Below are positions 44,901 through 51,390 of a DNA stretch of 64,000 bases, piece after piece. The notes under the pieces were generated by a model. That model searched no databases. It saw nothing but the letters and a program-made list of their open reading frames with translations, and was not told the origin of the DNA. Source of the DNA: Chrysemys picta bellii (lineage: Eukaryota; Chordata; Testudines; Emydidae). The stretch lies in the NCBI RefSeq assembly GCF_011386835.1, contig NC_088805.1:15682836-15746835 (forward strand), written 5' to 3'. Positions within the stretch are counted from its first letter, which is position 1. The number at the start of each line of letters is the position of its first letter. The translations under genes and the position numbers were made by a program.

Positions 44901-46987
44901 CCGTCTACTTCACAGACTGTAATTCTTCATGGCAAATATTTGGTTTAATATTTACTATACGAAGTTAGATACAACACACTGACTGTAAATAACTTATTAT
45001 GCTAGATGATAGCGAACAATACCGTTTTCTTAGAGACCCCTTGACCATAGTATTAAATGTTATACAACTAGAGTTACTAAACTACTGTAGTCAAGTATCA
45101 GGGGGTAGCCGTGTTAGTCTGTATCTACAAAAACAACAAGGAGTCTGGTGGCACCTTAAAGACTAACAGATTTGCATCCGAAGAAGTGAGGTTTTAACTC
45201 ACGAAAGCTTATGCCCAAATAAATCTGTTAGTCTTTAAGGTGCCACCAGACTCCTTGTTGTTTTTGTAAACTACTGTAATTCATGTCCTGCGTGATTCAC
45301 AGAACCCAATGCACTGAACACCAGCAGGACATGCAAAAAGAACCTTAGGAGAATTTCACTGAGTTTTTTTAAACTCTTGATCACGAAGATTAAAATCCAA
45401 GGGAAAAAACAAACAAAGTGAGACATCACCTAACTGAGACTAGGTTACTCTTGCTGAGATGTTTGAAATAAACAAAACAAAAAAAGAGCAGCACATGGTA
45501 GAACAACAACTACTACAGGCGAAATCCCGATTCCTTCACTCATGCTGCTACATAGTAACTATTTACATATGCCTACATAGCAACAAATAGTACCTTGCAC
45601 CACTAGCGTAACTGAAATCAACAGGCCCATTAGCAGAGTAAGATGTATTTTGAGTAGTAAGGGGATAACATTCAAGCTATAAATGCATTTCCACTTTTTC
45701 CATTTTAAAACTGGATTCTTTTAATATTTCAGTTTAAAAACACAATAGATACTGAACAGATTAATTCTGCTTTAAACACACTATCCGGTACTGGATCCAA
45801 CCAATGGCCCATCCAATATCCTGTCCTCAACTGGTGCCAGCACCAGATTCTTCAGTGGAAGAAATCCCATGGTGAAATAAGCCACACAGTCCAGGGCAGA
45901 GAGCAGTTGGTGCAAGGGGATATTCCGGTGACCCCACTGTGATGAAACCAGAACCAGAGGCGTTTGAATGCAGTCTTGGGCCTAGGAGAACACTGCTGTA
46001 TGTGCCACGAATGTCTCTCTGGACCGTCACCCCCAACAGAACTGAGACCCCAGAACTTTCAATGGCCCCCTGCCTTTCCTAACAGGCAGATTCTTCACCT
46101 GAAAAGCCTGCTGGCCTGTACCCACCACACCTCCTGCCTTGGGCCAGGCCACACCTCCCACCAGCGCCCAGGTACAGACTGTCACCACCAGGGGCACAAG
46201 ACCAGTCCTTAACTCCCTCTGAAAGCTGGGCCCCGTGTTCACACCTACTACTGTCCCCGTCGGTTCTCCTCCGCAGAACCCAAGAGACATTGCCAGGCTC
46301 GTCTCTGCCTTGGACGGGGAGGGCGCAGACAGGTGACCCCACCAAGCCGCTGCCAGGTGACCCCCGGCCCTAGGCAGAAAGAAGAGAGGAAAAGCCCAGC
46401 ACAGAATCAGGGGTACAGCCGGCCACGGCTCCACTGGGAGCGGAGCTACCGACTTCAGCCGGCAGCAGCATCGGCCCACAGGAAGCAGAAGCCCGGCAGA
46501 AACAGCTGGCAAAAAAGTGCTGGGAAACCCCATTGAAAAACCAGCCTCCTTAGCCCCCCAGCAATACGCACAGCGCGGTGCTGCTAACGGGGCTGGCAGC
46601 CCAGCCCGGCTGAATCCGAACTAGCCCTTCCAGGGACCGGCCTCGCAGCTCACCAATGCGGAGCTGTTGCCCCCCCCGGCTCCGACGGAGTCACTCCGGA
46701 GTCACTCCGGATGGAGCGGCGGGGCCCGTCCTAGCCCGGCACTCACCCTCTCGCTGGCACACGCCCGGGTAATCCTCGCAGCAGTCGCCCGTCTTCTCGC
46801 AGTAAGTGTCGCAGTAGCAGGGGGCCTGGGACCCGCTGAGGTCGGCGCAGGCGTTATTCCGCCCGGGGCAGCAGCGGGGGCTCCCCCGCCGGCCGCAGCC
46901 CGCCTCTGCCCCTCGCAGGTGCCCGGCCGCCAGGAGCCAGCCCCAGCAGAGCACCCAGCAGCCCGGACTAGCGCCCGCTCCTCCCAT
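16301..46987 (-). CDS. SBSPON-like secreted protein: somatomedin-B and thrombospondin type 1 domains (complete, 5 exons)
   Basis: Exons in coding order are 46987-46747, 30604-30422, 27955-27865, 17730-17572 and 16406-16301. They total 780 bases: 259 residues plus stop. All junctions are GT-AG and every phase matches (1, 1, 2, 2). The protein has a signal peptide (about 1-29), a somatomedin-B domain (31-77, cysteines at 31, 39, 40, 47, 57, 59, 63, 69, 70, 77), a thrombospondin type 1 repeat (about 84-137, WGPWSEC motif at 89-95), a basic linker (138-171), and a Cys-rich tail ending CMCPPLSLIFV. Human SBSPON has this order, a similar length (264) and the same ten-cysteine spacing, but its tail and linker differ clearly, and it maps to human chromosome 8 rather than beside SLC25A1. 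I infer a paralogue, probably secreted into extracellular matrix; its partners are unknown. Confidence 0.9.
16407..17571 (-). other. SBSPON-like intron 4
   Basis: This 1,165-bp intron is mostly taken up by a DNA-transposon-like repeat at 16509-16794. The segment 17035-17260 resembles the end of a degraded LINE reading frame, but too weakly to name. Confidence 0.8.
16509..16794 (-). mobile_element. hAT-like element, copy A of a family seen again at 31501
   Basis: The ends are inverted: CAGCATTGCCA at the left and TGGCAACACTG at the right. Inside it shares 'tcaagcttttctc', 'tgatcacatgactccagg' and a C-rich tract next to 'aaaatcatgag' with the element at 31501-31818. No clean target duplication is seen. 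It appears reversed relative to the other copy. Confidence 0.6.
17572..17730 (-). CDS. SBSPON-like exon 4
   Basis: The acceptor is CTCCCTTTCCAG and the donor is CAG|GTAAGTGG. It encodes residues 172-224 of the protein plus a split codon. It contains YCVYFRLK, then RRVCVECRP and RCEGDGLEG, which correspond to GYCMEFK, VCVDCQP and RCSGDGLD of SBSPON. The exon is GC-rich, unlike its surroundings, as expected for a coding block in a long intron. Confidence 0.93.
19400..19626 (+). mobile_element. Harbinger-like non-autonomous element
   Basis: It contains 'ggtacgttgacac', 'taaatccacctctccgag' and 'ttaagccgacctagttg', a set of motifs also found in the reverse orientation at 47341-47573. Both copies lack coding capacity. 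The family is one I recognise from turtle genomes. The superfamily is inferred from the terminal GGT-CTACAC-type sequence. Confidence 0.6.
20671..20686 (+). repeat. (C)16 homopolymer
   Basis: A run of 16 C in intron 3 of the SBSPON-like gene. Confidence 0.95.
21924..22165. repeat. Diverged Harbinger-like repeat
   Basis: It starts 'gggtacgtctgcatgcagctggga' in register with other turtle copies and contains 'tagacacatgctagctcgg'. Its end is poorly defined. Confidence 0.4.
22479..22952. mobile_element. GC-rich hAT element with perfect 8-bp target duplication
   Basis: The inverted termini are TAGGGTTACCATA and TATGGTAACCCTA. The flanking direct repeats tccaaaca are identical (22471-22478 and 22953-22960). 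The left subterminal part contains repeated 'catgtccgg' and 'tccggacatg'-type inverted motifs. The middle is a CpG-rich, G-strand-biased block built from 'gctgggccgggg'-like units. At 474 bp it has no transposase. It creates a CpG-island-like patch inside intron 3. Confidence 0.9.
23571..23647. repeat. Palindromic dispersed repeat (gggccagat... type)
   Basis: It begins 'gggccagatgttcaactgg' and ends with 'ccagctggcaatctgg', so the two halves can fold on each other. The same design appears at 31960-32051 and 62033-62148. This is a small foldback family common in turtle DNA. Confidence 0.55.
24480..24720 (+). promoter_or_regulatory. Promoter-like patch in intron 3 (inverted CCAAT and TATTTAAA)
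   Basis: An inverted CCAAT box (gattggtc, near 24565) lies about 80 bases before TATTTAAAG (near 24645). This is in a local patch with more CpG than its surroundings. No recognised gene starts here on either strand. The arrangement could be chance, an enhancer or a lineage-specific promoter. Confidence 0.25.
25955..26165 (+). repeat. MIR SINE
   Basis: The order of motifs is MIR-like: 'actgggagccagggac', 'tcagtgcctcggtttcc'-type sequence, 'atgaggataa', and 'taactaacatttgtgcagtg'. It lies head to head with the MIR at 26240. Confidence 0.6.
26240..26412 (-). repeat. MIR SINE, reverse orientation
   Basis: It contains 'cagaggtggggaactcgggc'-type sequence, 'gtcacacagcagaccagtgg' and 'cagagctgggggtaggac', the inverted MIR core and tRNA-related head. 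Confidence 0.65.
26660..27090 (-). mobile_element. CR1 LINE 3' fragment
   Basis: It starts 'catagaatctcagaaatgta' and continues with 'ggtggaagggacattgagag', 'tccaacctaaatctccctgg' and 'cattactgcttgtccta'. These are hallmarks of the 3' end of CR1 (chicken repeat 1) retrotransposons read from their 3' terminus, so the copy is on the minus strand. The 5' part is missing, as usual for CR1. Confidence 0.8.
27865..27955 (-). CDS. SBSPON-like exon 3 (linker)
   Basis: The acceptor is TGCTCTTTTGACAG and the donor is AAG|GTAGGTGAG. Ninety-one bases join exon 2 (phase 1) to exon 4 (phase 2) and encode residues 142-171 plus split codons at both ends. The peptide (VAKILPDSFKRDFKDPWRR, then a Lys-rich end) is basic and free of cysteine, as expected for the segment between the thrombospondin repeat and the C-terminal domain. 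It resembles human SBSPON little, so the call rests on phase, splice sites and position. Confidence 0.85.
28297..28450 (-). repeat. MIR SINE, reverse orientation
   Basis: It contains 'cagatggggaaactgaggca', 'gtcacacagctaatcagtgg' and 'cagagtcagggtttgaaccc', a well-preserved inverted MIR. Confidence 0.75.
28529..28543 (+). repeat. (G)15 homopolymer
   Basis: A run of 15 G in intron 2 of the SBSPON-like gene. Confidence 0.95.
28988..29475 (+). repeat. MIR SINE split by a Harbinger insertion
   Basis: The left part (28988-29104) has 'gtccagtggctagagcac' and 'ccgtgtgacccgggg'. The right part (29380-29475) resumes with 'gtctctgcctccattccccat' and 'ttgtgaggataggtac'. The two halves join in the correct order once the element at 29105-29376 is removed. 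Confidence 0.7.
29105..29376. mobile_element. PIF/Harbinger-type MITE with TTA target duplication
   Basis: The inverted ends are GGCTAGGTCTACACTAC and GTAGTGAAGACCTGCCC. The flanking TTA trinucleotides (29102-29104 and 29377-29379) fit the 3-bp target duplication of Harbinger transposons. The interior has strong inverted motifs (tcggcgggtagaaatcgacc, gcgtcccgtcgggacgcg) and many CpG sites. It has no coding capacity. It was inserted into an older MIR. Confidence 0.85.
29730..29955 (+). repeat. MIR SINE, nearly full length
   Basis: It contains 'tgcctagtggatagagcact', 'gtgcctcagtttctccatc', 'aaaatggggataat' and 'aagtactttgagacc', in MIR order. Confidence 0.8.
30422..30604 (-). CDS. SBSPON-like exon 2 (thrombospondin type 1 repeat)
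   Basis: It encodes residues 81-140 and the start of 141, covering the whole thrombospondin type 1 repeat: RPWGPWSECSSLCGVG, then RNGGTPCP and RRGCFGENPAC. The WxxWSxC motif is the usual site of C-mannosylation, and the C-S-x-x-C spacing fits O-fucosylation of such repeats; both are family knowledge. The donor is AAAG|GTAAAG. The acceptor is a NAGNAG (CTAGCAG), so the exon could also begin at 30607 and add one Ala. A very long polypyrimidine tract precedes it. Confidence 0.93.
30608..30810 (-). promoter_or_regulatory. Exceptionally long polypyrimidine tract before SBSPON-like exon 2
   Basis: On the transcribed strand about 200 bases upstream of the exon 2 acceptor are overwhelmingly C and T, with repeated CTCTC, TTCTC and CTGTC units. 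Ordinary polypyrimidine tracts span 15-40 bases. Such a tract could bind PTB or U2AF65 at multiple sites, or may simply be a degenerate pyrimidine microsatellite. Confidence 0.6.
31501..31818 (+). mobile_element. hAT-like element, copy B of the family at 16509
   Basis: The ends are CAGTGCTACCAGC and GCTAGTGACACTG. The interior contains 'cctggagtcctgtgatcaca', a T-rich tract, 'gaaaagcttgaaaatgtgac' and a G-rich block (31756-31766) before 'gactcatgg', in the same order as the copy at 16509-16794 read in reverse. No clear target duplication is seen. Confidence 0.6.
31960..32051. repeat. Palindromic dispersed repeat
   Basis: 'gcgccagattctcgacgggc' at the left faces 'gcagagaattggttc' at the right, with 'gtgggcaca' and 'tgtgcccat' also inverted. 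It belongs to the same foldback group as 23571-23647. Confidence 0.5.
32922..32950 (+). repeat. Poly(A) run of about 29
   Basis: A pure A tract followed by 'caccacacacacac', in an AT-rich part of intron 1. It could be the tail of an unrecognised retroposon. Confidence 0.9.
33970..33997 (+). repeat. (AC)14 microsatellite
   Basis: A perfect dinucleotide repeat in intron 1; probably length-variable. Confidence 0.95.
37727..37905. repeat. Diverged Harbinger-like turtle repeat
   Basis: It contains 'tgtgtctgcactgcc', 'gagcctgggtcaactgactt' and 'acagtgtagactcaggc', all motifs of a common turtle element. The ends are unclear. Confidence 0.4.
37919..37934 (+). repeat. (G)16 homopolymer
   Basis: A run of 16 G in intron 1. 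Confidence 0.95.
38779..38969. mobile_element. Tc1/mariner-type MITE with TA target site
   Basis: The inverted ends are CACCTCTACCCCGATATAAC and the mirrored GTTATATCGAGGTAGAGGTG. They are flanked by TA on both sides (38777-38778 and 38970-38971). The internal 'gatataacgcg' and 'gatataacacg' motifs repeat the terminal sequence. The element is 191 bp with no transposase; it is a Tigger/mariner-like copy of a family I recognise from turtles. Confidence 0.85.
39860..39872 (+). repeat. (G)13 homopolymer
   Basis: A run of 13 G followed by a purine-rich stretch with (GA)n at about 39893-39906, in intron 1. Confidence 0.9.
41453..41630 (+). mobile_element. Cry I-type (tortoise Pol III) tRNA-derived SINE
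   Basis: The head 'gggatagctcagtggtttga' and 'gagagttcagtcc' carry the Pol III A and B boxes of a tRNA-related promoter. They are followed by 'gagggggccatttagggaac', 'aaaatcagtacttggtcctg' and 'ggctggactctatgacc'. This is the structure of the Cry I SINE family known from hidden-necked turtles. It is the single best indicator of the host group in the window. Confidence 0.85.
41847..42135 (+). repeat. MIR SINE
   Basis: It contains 'ggtccagtggttggggtgct', 'cagtgtgaccccgggcaagt', 'cacttcatctcttgg' and 'agggga ggataaa'-type sequence. The middle has a short segment with repeated 'ttttcaaaag', likely a small insertion or duplication. Confidence 0.6.
43790..43905 (-). repeat. MIR SINE fragment, reverse orientation
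   Basis: It contains 'gctttgcaaactttgagcc', 'gcggagaaactgaggta' and 'cttagaacccagaac', in inverted MIR order. It abuts the hAT element at 43912. Confidence 0.55.
43912..44621. mobile_element. Large GC-rich hAT element with near-perfect 8-bp target duplication
   Basis: The left end is CAGTGGTTTTCAAAC and the right end is GTCGCAACCACTG. Flanking repeats are cactagca (43904-43911) and cactagga (44622-44629), with one mismatch. The 710-bp interior is GC-rich. Its first half is made of short 'ggggtcagggctctgggctgg'-like units, and 'gcgacccag' occurs near both ends. No transposase frame is evident. Confidence 0.8.
45090..45266. mobile_element. Foldback element with 47-bp perfect inverted arms
   Basis: Arms at 45127-45173 and 45221-45267 are exact reverse complements (inner motif gtggcaccttaaagactaac). 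A head (tatcagggggtagccgtg) precedes the left arm. Flanking direct repeats taaactactgta (45078-45089 and 45267-45278) are 12 bp long and identical. I recognise the sequence as a very common turtle repeat but cannot assign its class. Confidence 0.8.
45785..45862. repeat. CR1-related fragment
   Basis: 'tggatccaaccaatggccca' followed by 'ccaatatcctgtcc' and 'tggtgccagcaccag' resembles the conserved 'ggcccatctagcccagtatc' segment of turtle CR1-type repeats. It is short and diverged. Confidence 0.45.
46747..46987 (-). CDS. SBSPON-like exon 1 (signal peptide and somatomedin-B domain)
   Basis: I chose the ATG at 46985-46987: its context (AGC ATG G) is good, and it places a hydrophobic signal peptide (CWVLCWGWLLAAG) directly at the N-terminus with likely cleavage near residue 29. 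An in-frame upstream ATG at 47045-47047 would add twenty basic residues ahead of the signal. The exon encodes residues 1-80. The somatomedin-B motif is clear: CCPGRNNAC, then CYCDTYCEKTGDCCEDYPGVC. The donor is GAGAGG|GTGAGT in phase 1. The exon lies in a CpG island. Confidence 0.93.
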
Positions 46988-47105
46988 GCTCGCCGCCCGC
47001 TTAGCGTGCCCCGGAGCCCGCTCGCCGACCCCTCCCAGCCGCCGCATGCTGGCCCGGCCCGGCGCAGCCCGCTGGGGGACAAGCCCGGCTCCTCATGGAC
47101 TGTCC

Positions 47106-47111
47106 TTTATA
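47106..47111 (-). promoter_or_regulatory. TATA box of the SBSPON-like gene
   Basis: TATAAA in the context CTCCTATAAAGGAC lies 119 bases upstream of the chosen start codon. Transcription would begin near 47080. The upstream in-frame ATG at 47045-47047 would then fall inside the transcript. A TATA box in a CpG island is a plausible combination for a regulated secreted-protein gene. Confidence 0.6.
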
Positions 47112-47340
47112 GGAGCAGCGAGATCCCCCGGGCTGCACACGCCCAGTGGCCGGACAGGAGGGAAAACACTTTCTCTCCGTTCCACCTACTTTCTCCCCCA
47201 CAAGCCCAGTGCGAAGGTTGCTCCCGGGTCTTAAAGCCAGCACGCGACCCCCCCTTGCACAGATCTGCTTTGGCAGGAGCTCACCTCTGAGCCAGGGAGC
47301 AAAGGAATTCATAAAAAAGGAAGAAGTCATTCAGTGGCTA

Positions 47341-47573
47341 AGGCTGGGTCGGCACTAAAACAGGTCAGCCCAGCTCCATGGCTGAGGGAGTGAAAAATCC
47401 ACTGAATGCCTGGTGTAGACAGCACTTGGTCAACAGAAGAATTCTTCCCTCTATCTAGTTACTGCCTCATGGGGAGGTGGATTTCCTACATCCCCGGGAG
47501 AACCTCTCCCATCACTGTGGAAGTATCTACACTGAAGTACTACAGGTGCAGCGTTTCAAGTGTAGAGGTCACA
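47341..47573 (-). mobile_element. Harbinger-like element, reverse copy of the family at 19400
   Basis: Read on the minus strand it contains 'aaatccacctccccatgagg', 'gaagaattcttctgttgacc' and 'agtgctgtctacacc', matching the copy at 19400-19626. It has no coding capacity. Confidence 0.6.
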
Positions 47574-47582
47574 TGAGAATAA

Positions 47583-47790
47583 AGAACTTTGGCCCAAACT
47601 TTCAAAGCTAGGTGCCTAAAATAATAAGTTCCTAAATCCATAGGCCCCGAAGAAACTGGCCCAGTTTTCCCAGGTGTTGAGCATTTGCACCCCTCCTTGG
47701 CTTCAATCGGAGTTGGAGGGCTGAGCACTTCAGAAAATCAAGTCACTTTCATGTAGGTGCCTAAATATGGAGTTAGGAGCCCATTGTTTG
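47583..47790. repeat. Palindromic dispersed repeat(s)
   Basis: 'gcccaaactttcaaagctag' and 'cttcagaaaatcaagtcac' with internal 'gcacccctccttggcttcaa' and 'ttggagggctgagcac' match the 'ggcctgattttcaaaggtgc' foldback group that is common in sauropsid DNA. There may be two adjacent copies. Confidence 0.45.
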
Positions 47791-47984
47791 GCACCCAAGC
47801 TTGACTGTTTTGGCCAGTAAGGATGCTTTGCTCGCATTGTTTTCTGGAAAATAGGACAATGAGATGATAAAGGTGGATGATAAAGGTAACTGCAGGGATG
47901 TAATATACACTTTTGTAAGGTGTTTGATTTAATACTGCATGCTATTCTGATTAAAAAATTACTACTATGCACTATCACTCAGGC

Positions 47985-48440
47985 ACCCATGCAATGGATT
48001 AAGACCTGGCTAACTGACTGATCTCAAAAAGTAGTTGTCAGTGGGGAACCATCATTGAATGGGGGTGTTTCTAATAGGGTTCCTCAGGGAGTGGTACTAG
48101 GCCCACCACTATTCAACGTTTTAATCAATGACCTGGAAGTAAATATAAAATCACTGCAGATAACATTTGTGGATGATACACGTTACCAGAATGGTAAAAA
48201 ATGAGGACAGGCAGTTATACAAGCAAGCTGGGTCCCTTAGTAAGCCAGGCCCATTCAGCCAAAATGTGTTTTAATACAGGCAAATGCGAAGTTCTAGATC
48301 TAGGAACAAGGAATGGCTGGCCATACCTACAGAATAGGGGATTGTATCCTGGAAGGCAGCGAATAGGAAGGTCTGAATTATTCCATCCTGTAGAGAGCAG
48401 TGGTGCAAGTAAACAAGAGAGTAAAGAGCCCAACTGCACA
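47985..48440 (+). pseudogene. Broken CR1 LINE reverse-transcriptase fragment
   Basis: Conceptual translation gives the CR1 signature: VPQGVVLGPPLFNVLINDL, then a catalytic box FVDDT in place of the usual FADDT/YADDT. Downstream 'CFNTGKCEVLDLGTRN' matches the conserved MxFNxxKCxVLHxG motif. An in-frame stop interrupts the first part and a deletion lies after FVDDT, so the copy is dead. It is in the same orientation as the plus strand. Confidence 0.8.
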
Positions 48441-48469
48441 GAAACCTCTTACCAGTAACATGGTGACTA

Positions 48470-48690
48470 ACAGGAGACAGTTGTTCAGAGGCTAAAGTAC
48501 TGGACTGGAAGTCAGGAGATGTTGGTTTTAATCTCTGCTTTGCTCTTGCTGTGGACATGGCCTTGAGTGGGTCTCTGCCTCAGCATGCTCATCTATAAAA
48601 TGGATCCAGCAATCACTCACCTGGCAAGGGTGTTGGGAGGTTTAATTGATGTTTGTAAAGCATTGCCAGCCCTAACCTAAGAAGCACTCC
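48470..48690 (+). repeat. MIR SINE
   Basis: It contains 'ttcagaggctaaagtactgg', 'actggaagtcaggagatgtt', 'gcctcagcatgctcatctat', 'aaaatggatc' and 'tgttgggaggtttaattga', in MIR order. Confidence 0.7.
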
Positions 48691-49736
48691 AGCCCAGCAA
48701 TAGACTATTATAATACACATCCCTTTTCTAGAACATGAACCGTTTCTTCTAAACGCACTGAGCCACATACAGTCCTAGTGTCAAGGGACTGAGTTCTACT
48801 CATGTCAGAAGAGTTGATCTTGCTTGTCCCACGGCCGAATCTGGCCTCATGTGTCAATTTCACAACTTGGACACCAGTACAACTCTACTGGCTGACTCCC
48901 ACCTGACGCAGATGTGAGAGGGGAAGCAGGCTCCCTAAACTACAAGGAGCAGGACTCTTCCTGTTCTGACAGATGATGAATGCCGATTAGGAATCTAGAA
49001 GCATCTCTTCTAATTGGAGCCATGCCGATGGCCCTGAGGTGACTGTGCAGGGCAGCGGCAGAATGAGGCCTTCTTCTCATTACTGCAGGCCAGGTTTTGG
49101 GGCACGCAGCAATACTCATGCCTTGGACACGTGTTTCAGACAATCTCCGACAGAATATTGTGTGAAGATGGGAAGGAGAGTTCAACTAGAACAATGACAG
49201 AAGCCTGAGTGGAGGATTTGTACCCATGCCAAAACTCTTCTATGAACCGATACACTGGAACATTTCAGACTGTGGCTCTTCAAGATGCACACAGCAGCAG
49301 AGAGACGGCTGTGTCTCTCCCGCAAACTTCTGGGGGGAATTTGCATCTCTTGGAAGAACAGGCAACTGCAGTAAAGCATCACAGTCACCACCGTGCCTTT
49401 GTTCATTTCATGCCACATCCTTGCTCTGCTCCAGATGCCGAAGGCATTAGCCCTTCGGTTAGCTAACTGGTACCGTGTCTAGTGATTCCCTAGAGAAAAG
49501 TGAGTGCTCACCAGTACAGCAGATGGCTGCCGCATGGAACTCCGATCAGCACACCAGCCTACTTAGTCAGCACATTTCCCACTCCATCAGGGTGTGCTCA
49601 TTAAGAGAATTCCTTTGAATTCTGAACTTTGATACTACACATACTCCATTCTTGAAATTAACCAGCGCTTCGATGCCACGTGATTCAGAGGCATCCATGA
49701 CAAAAAAGCAGATACACGGACACACCAGAAAAAAAA

Positions 49737-49761
49737 GGAGAGAGAGAGAGACACACACACA
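49737..49761 (+). repeat. (AG)n(AC)n compound microsatellite
   Basis: (AG)7 is followed by (AC)5-6. It lies just downstream (on the minus strand) of an AATAAA at 49794. Confidence 0.9.
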
Positions 49762-49793
49762 TCCAGCTTGAAGCAGGTTTCAGTTTATTACAT

Positions 49794-49799
49794 AATCTC
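49794..49799 (-). terminator. Possible distal poly(A) signal of SLC25A1
   Basis: AATAAA on the minus strand is followed by a GT-rich repeat (the complement of the AC tract at 49750). This is a good layout for cleavage, but it would need a 3' UTR of about 3.25 kb. Confidence 0.3.
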
Positions 49800-51390
49800 T
49801 GAATGCAGTAAAACCTGAGAAAGCAGCAGGGGCTGACACAACATGTGTAGAAGACACAGCCTTGCAGAGAGCAGAGCACAGAAACTCTGCCAAGGCAGAG
49901 CCCACACAGTGCACACACTCCTATGCCGAGCTTTCTTCTGGCTCTGGCACCCACCCCGAGGGATGGGTGTCGGGCAATGGCCTGCACCCATAAAATGTCA
50001 CTCCAGGTAGAGAGTCTGCCCTAGAGCATGTGACTAAAGGAAACAGTGGCTCCCACCTCCCGAGCCCGGAGGCAGCAGTTCTCGGCCGTGCACTAGGCAG
50101 CTGTCTGGTAGTATCTCTTTCTAGCTCAAAGGCAGCTTGGGAGGGAGCAGCTCCTCTGAAGCCTGAAGAAGCCAAACAACGAGAAGCAACACAGGAAATA
50201 ATTCCTTGGTCCTGGCAGAGACGACCCGAACTAGTCTCAGGTAGGAAGAGCCTTTCCCAAATGTCCCCCTCTTCCACTCAGCACCCACCCACCCCCACCC
50301 TCCGATTTTCATTGGATTGGATTTAGGGCACAATCTTTGCTCCCATCATTGAAGTCAGCAGGCATGAAGAACCCAGCTTGGCTTTCAGATCCCCTCACTA
50401 GCAGCACCACAGTCAAGGGATCTACTCATCCGAGCAAGGACTTTACAGGATCAGCACCTTGGACATTTCTATTGAGCCCAAGAAACAGTCCAGTTTAGTT
50501 TTCAGTCATTCAGAATCTCATTTTTAATGTGCTATGGGAGCATCTGAGAAGAGTCAGGGCCTAGACAGGCCATCAAATCTCATTCCCTTATCAGCACAGC
50601 GCTGAGGCAATGGACTGAATTGGACGGTAAACACAAAACAGGGGGGCAGGAAGAGTTCCCAGCCTTTTCGGAACCTAGTGGTGACCAGTGCAATCCCAGG
50701 GTAAGTACCCTGGAATTCGGAGGGGAGACACTTGGCAAAGGAGACTGCAGCATACGTGGGCTAACGTGTCAAATGATCTGCAGCCAGTGTATCATTCCCG
50801 TGTCGCTGCAGTGTCGCTAGCTGCATTGGCAAACTGCATTCACCAGTGATTGGGGCCTGCCCCCCCCGAATCCCTTTGCTCATCCAGAACGCAAGGGTAG
50901 GGTGGGGAGCTCTCAGTGGCTGAAGGGATGTGAGCAAAAGGCTTAAATTGCAACAGACCCGGGGCTGCCTTTGGCCCACACAGAGCAATGGAGACTTTAA
51001 CAGGCAACTTTGGTTTATTGTCGGGGTGCTCGCCAGAGCGCCCCCATTTGGCCTTGAAAATGGCAAGAGTCACTCCAGCCTGCAGCTGCAAGCGCAACAT
51101 TAACACGTTTTACTCAAGTCAGCTTGAAAAGAAACCTTTGGACTCAAATATTAGCAGGAACGAAAACAAAGCATCTGGCTCGGCTGCCAGCGTGGTAACC
51201 GCTGCCTAGGCAGCCTGGTGCAATAGGGACTGCAGATGCTACAGTGAGTTCACGGTGGGGTGGCAGGAACATGATCGTAAATGCAATATTATAGGCATCA
51301 GGGTGTGAGCACACACGCCATGTAAGGGTTGATTTCAGAATTGAACCAAGATCTGTAAAGCCAGCAGTGGGTTCTAAAGTGAGGCTCTTA

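Larger units (their letters stand above)
30605..46746 (-). other. SBSPON-like intron 1
   Basis: This 16.1-kb intron, with no recognised exon, holds most of the mobile elements: a hAT-like element (31501-31818), palindromic repeats, simple repeats at 33 and 34 kb, a mariner-like MITE (38779-38969), a Cry I SINE (41453-41630), MIR copies, a large GC-rich hAT element (43912-44621) and a foldback element (45090-45266). The segments 32.1-33.4 kb and 44.8-45.8 kb are notably AT-rich. Segments 34.0-37.7 kb and 39.0-41.4 kb show nothing I can name. Confidence 0.75.
46600..47120. promoter_or_regulatory. CpG island at the SBSPON-like gene start
   Basis: GC content is very high with many CpG dinucleotides through exon 1, the 5' UTR and the first bases of intron 1. 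The flanks fall off sharply on both sides. Two direct copies of ggagtcactcc sit just inside intron 1 (about 46687-46709). Confidence 0.75.
47121..51390. other. Spacer between the SBSPON-like gene and the 3' end of SLC25A1
   Basis: The left third is repeats: Harbinger-like (47341-47573), palindromic repeat (about 47583-47790), CR1 (47985-48440) and MIR (48470-48690). From 48.7 to 51.4 kb I see no exon and only an (AG)(AC) microsatellite at 49737-49761. Part of this could be SLC25A1 3' UTR if the distal poly(A) signal at 49794 is used. Confidence 0.55.

Noticed and set aside
16301..46987. Calling the secreted gene SBSPON itself
   Set aside because: The architecture matches, but the neighbouring gene (SLC25A1) and the diverged linker and tail do not fit the known SBSPON locus. 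I leave the symbol empty pending phylogeny.
46667..47290. 207-codon plus-strand open frame
   Set aside because: It runs antisense through the CpG island and exon 1 of the SBSPON-like gene. It is Ala/Pro/Arg-rich with no domain, a usual artefact of stop-codon scarcity in GC-rich DNA.
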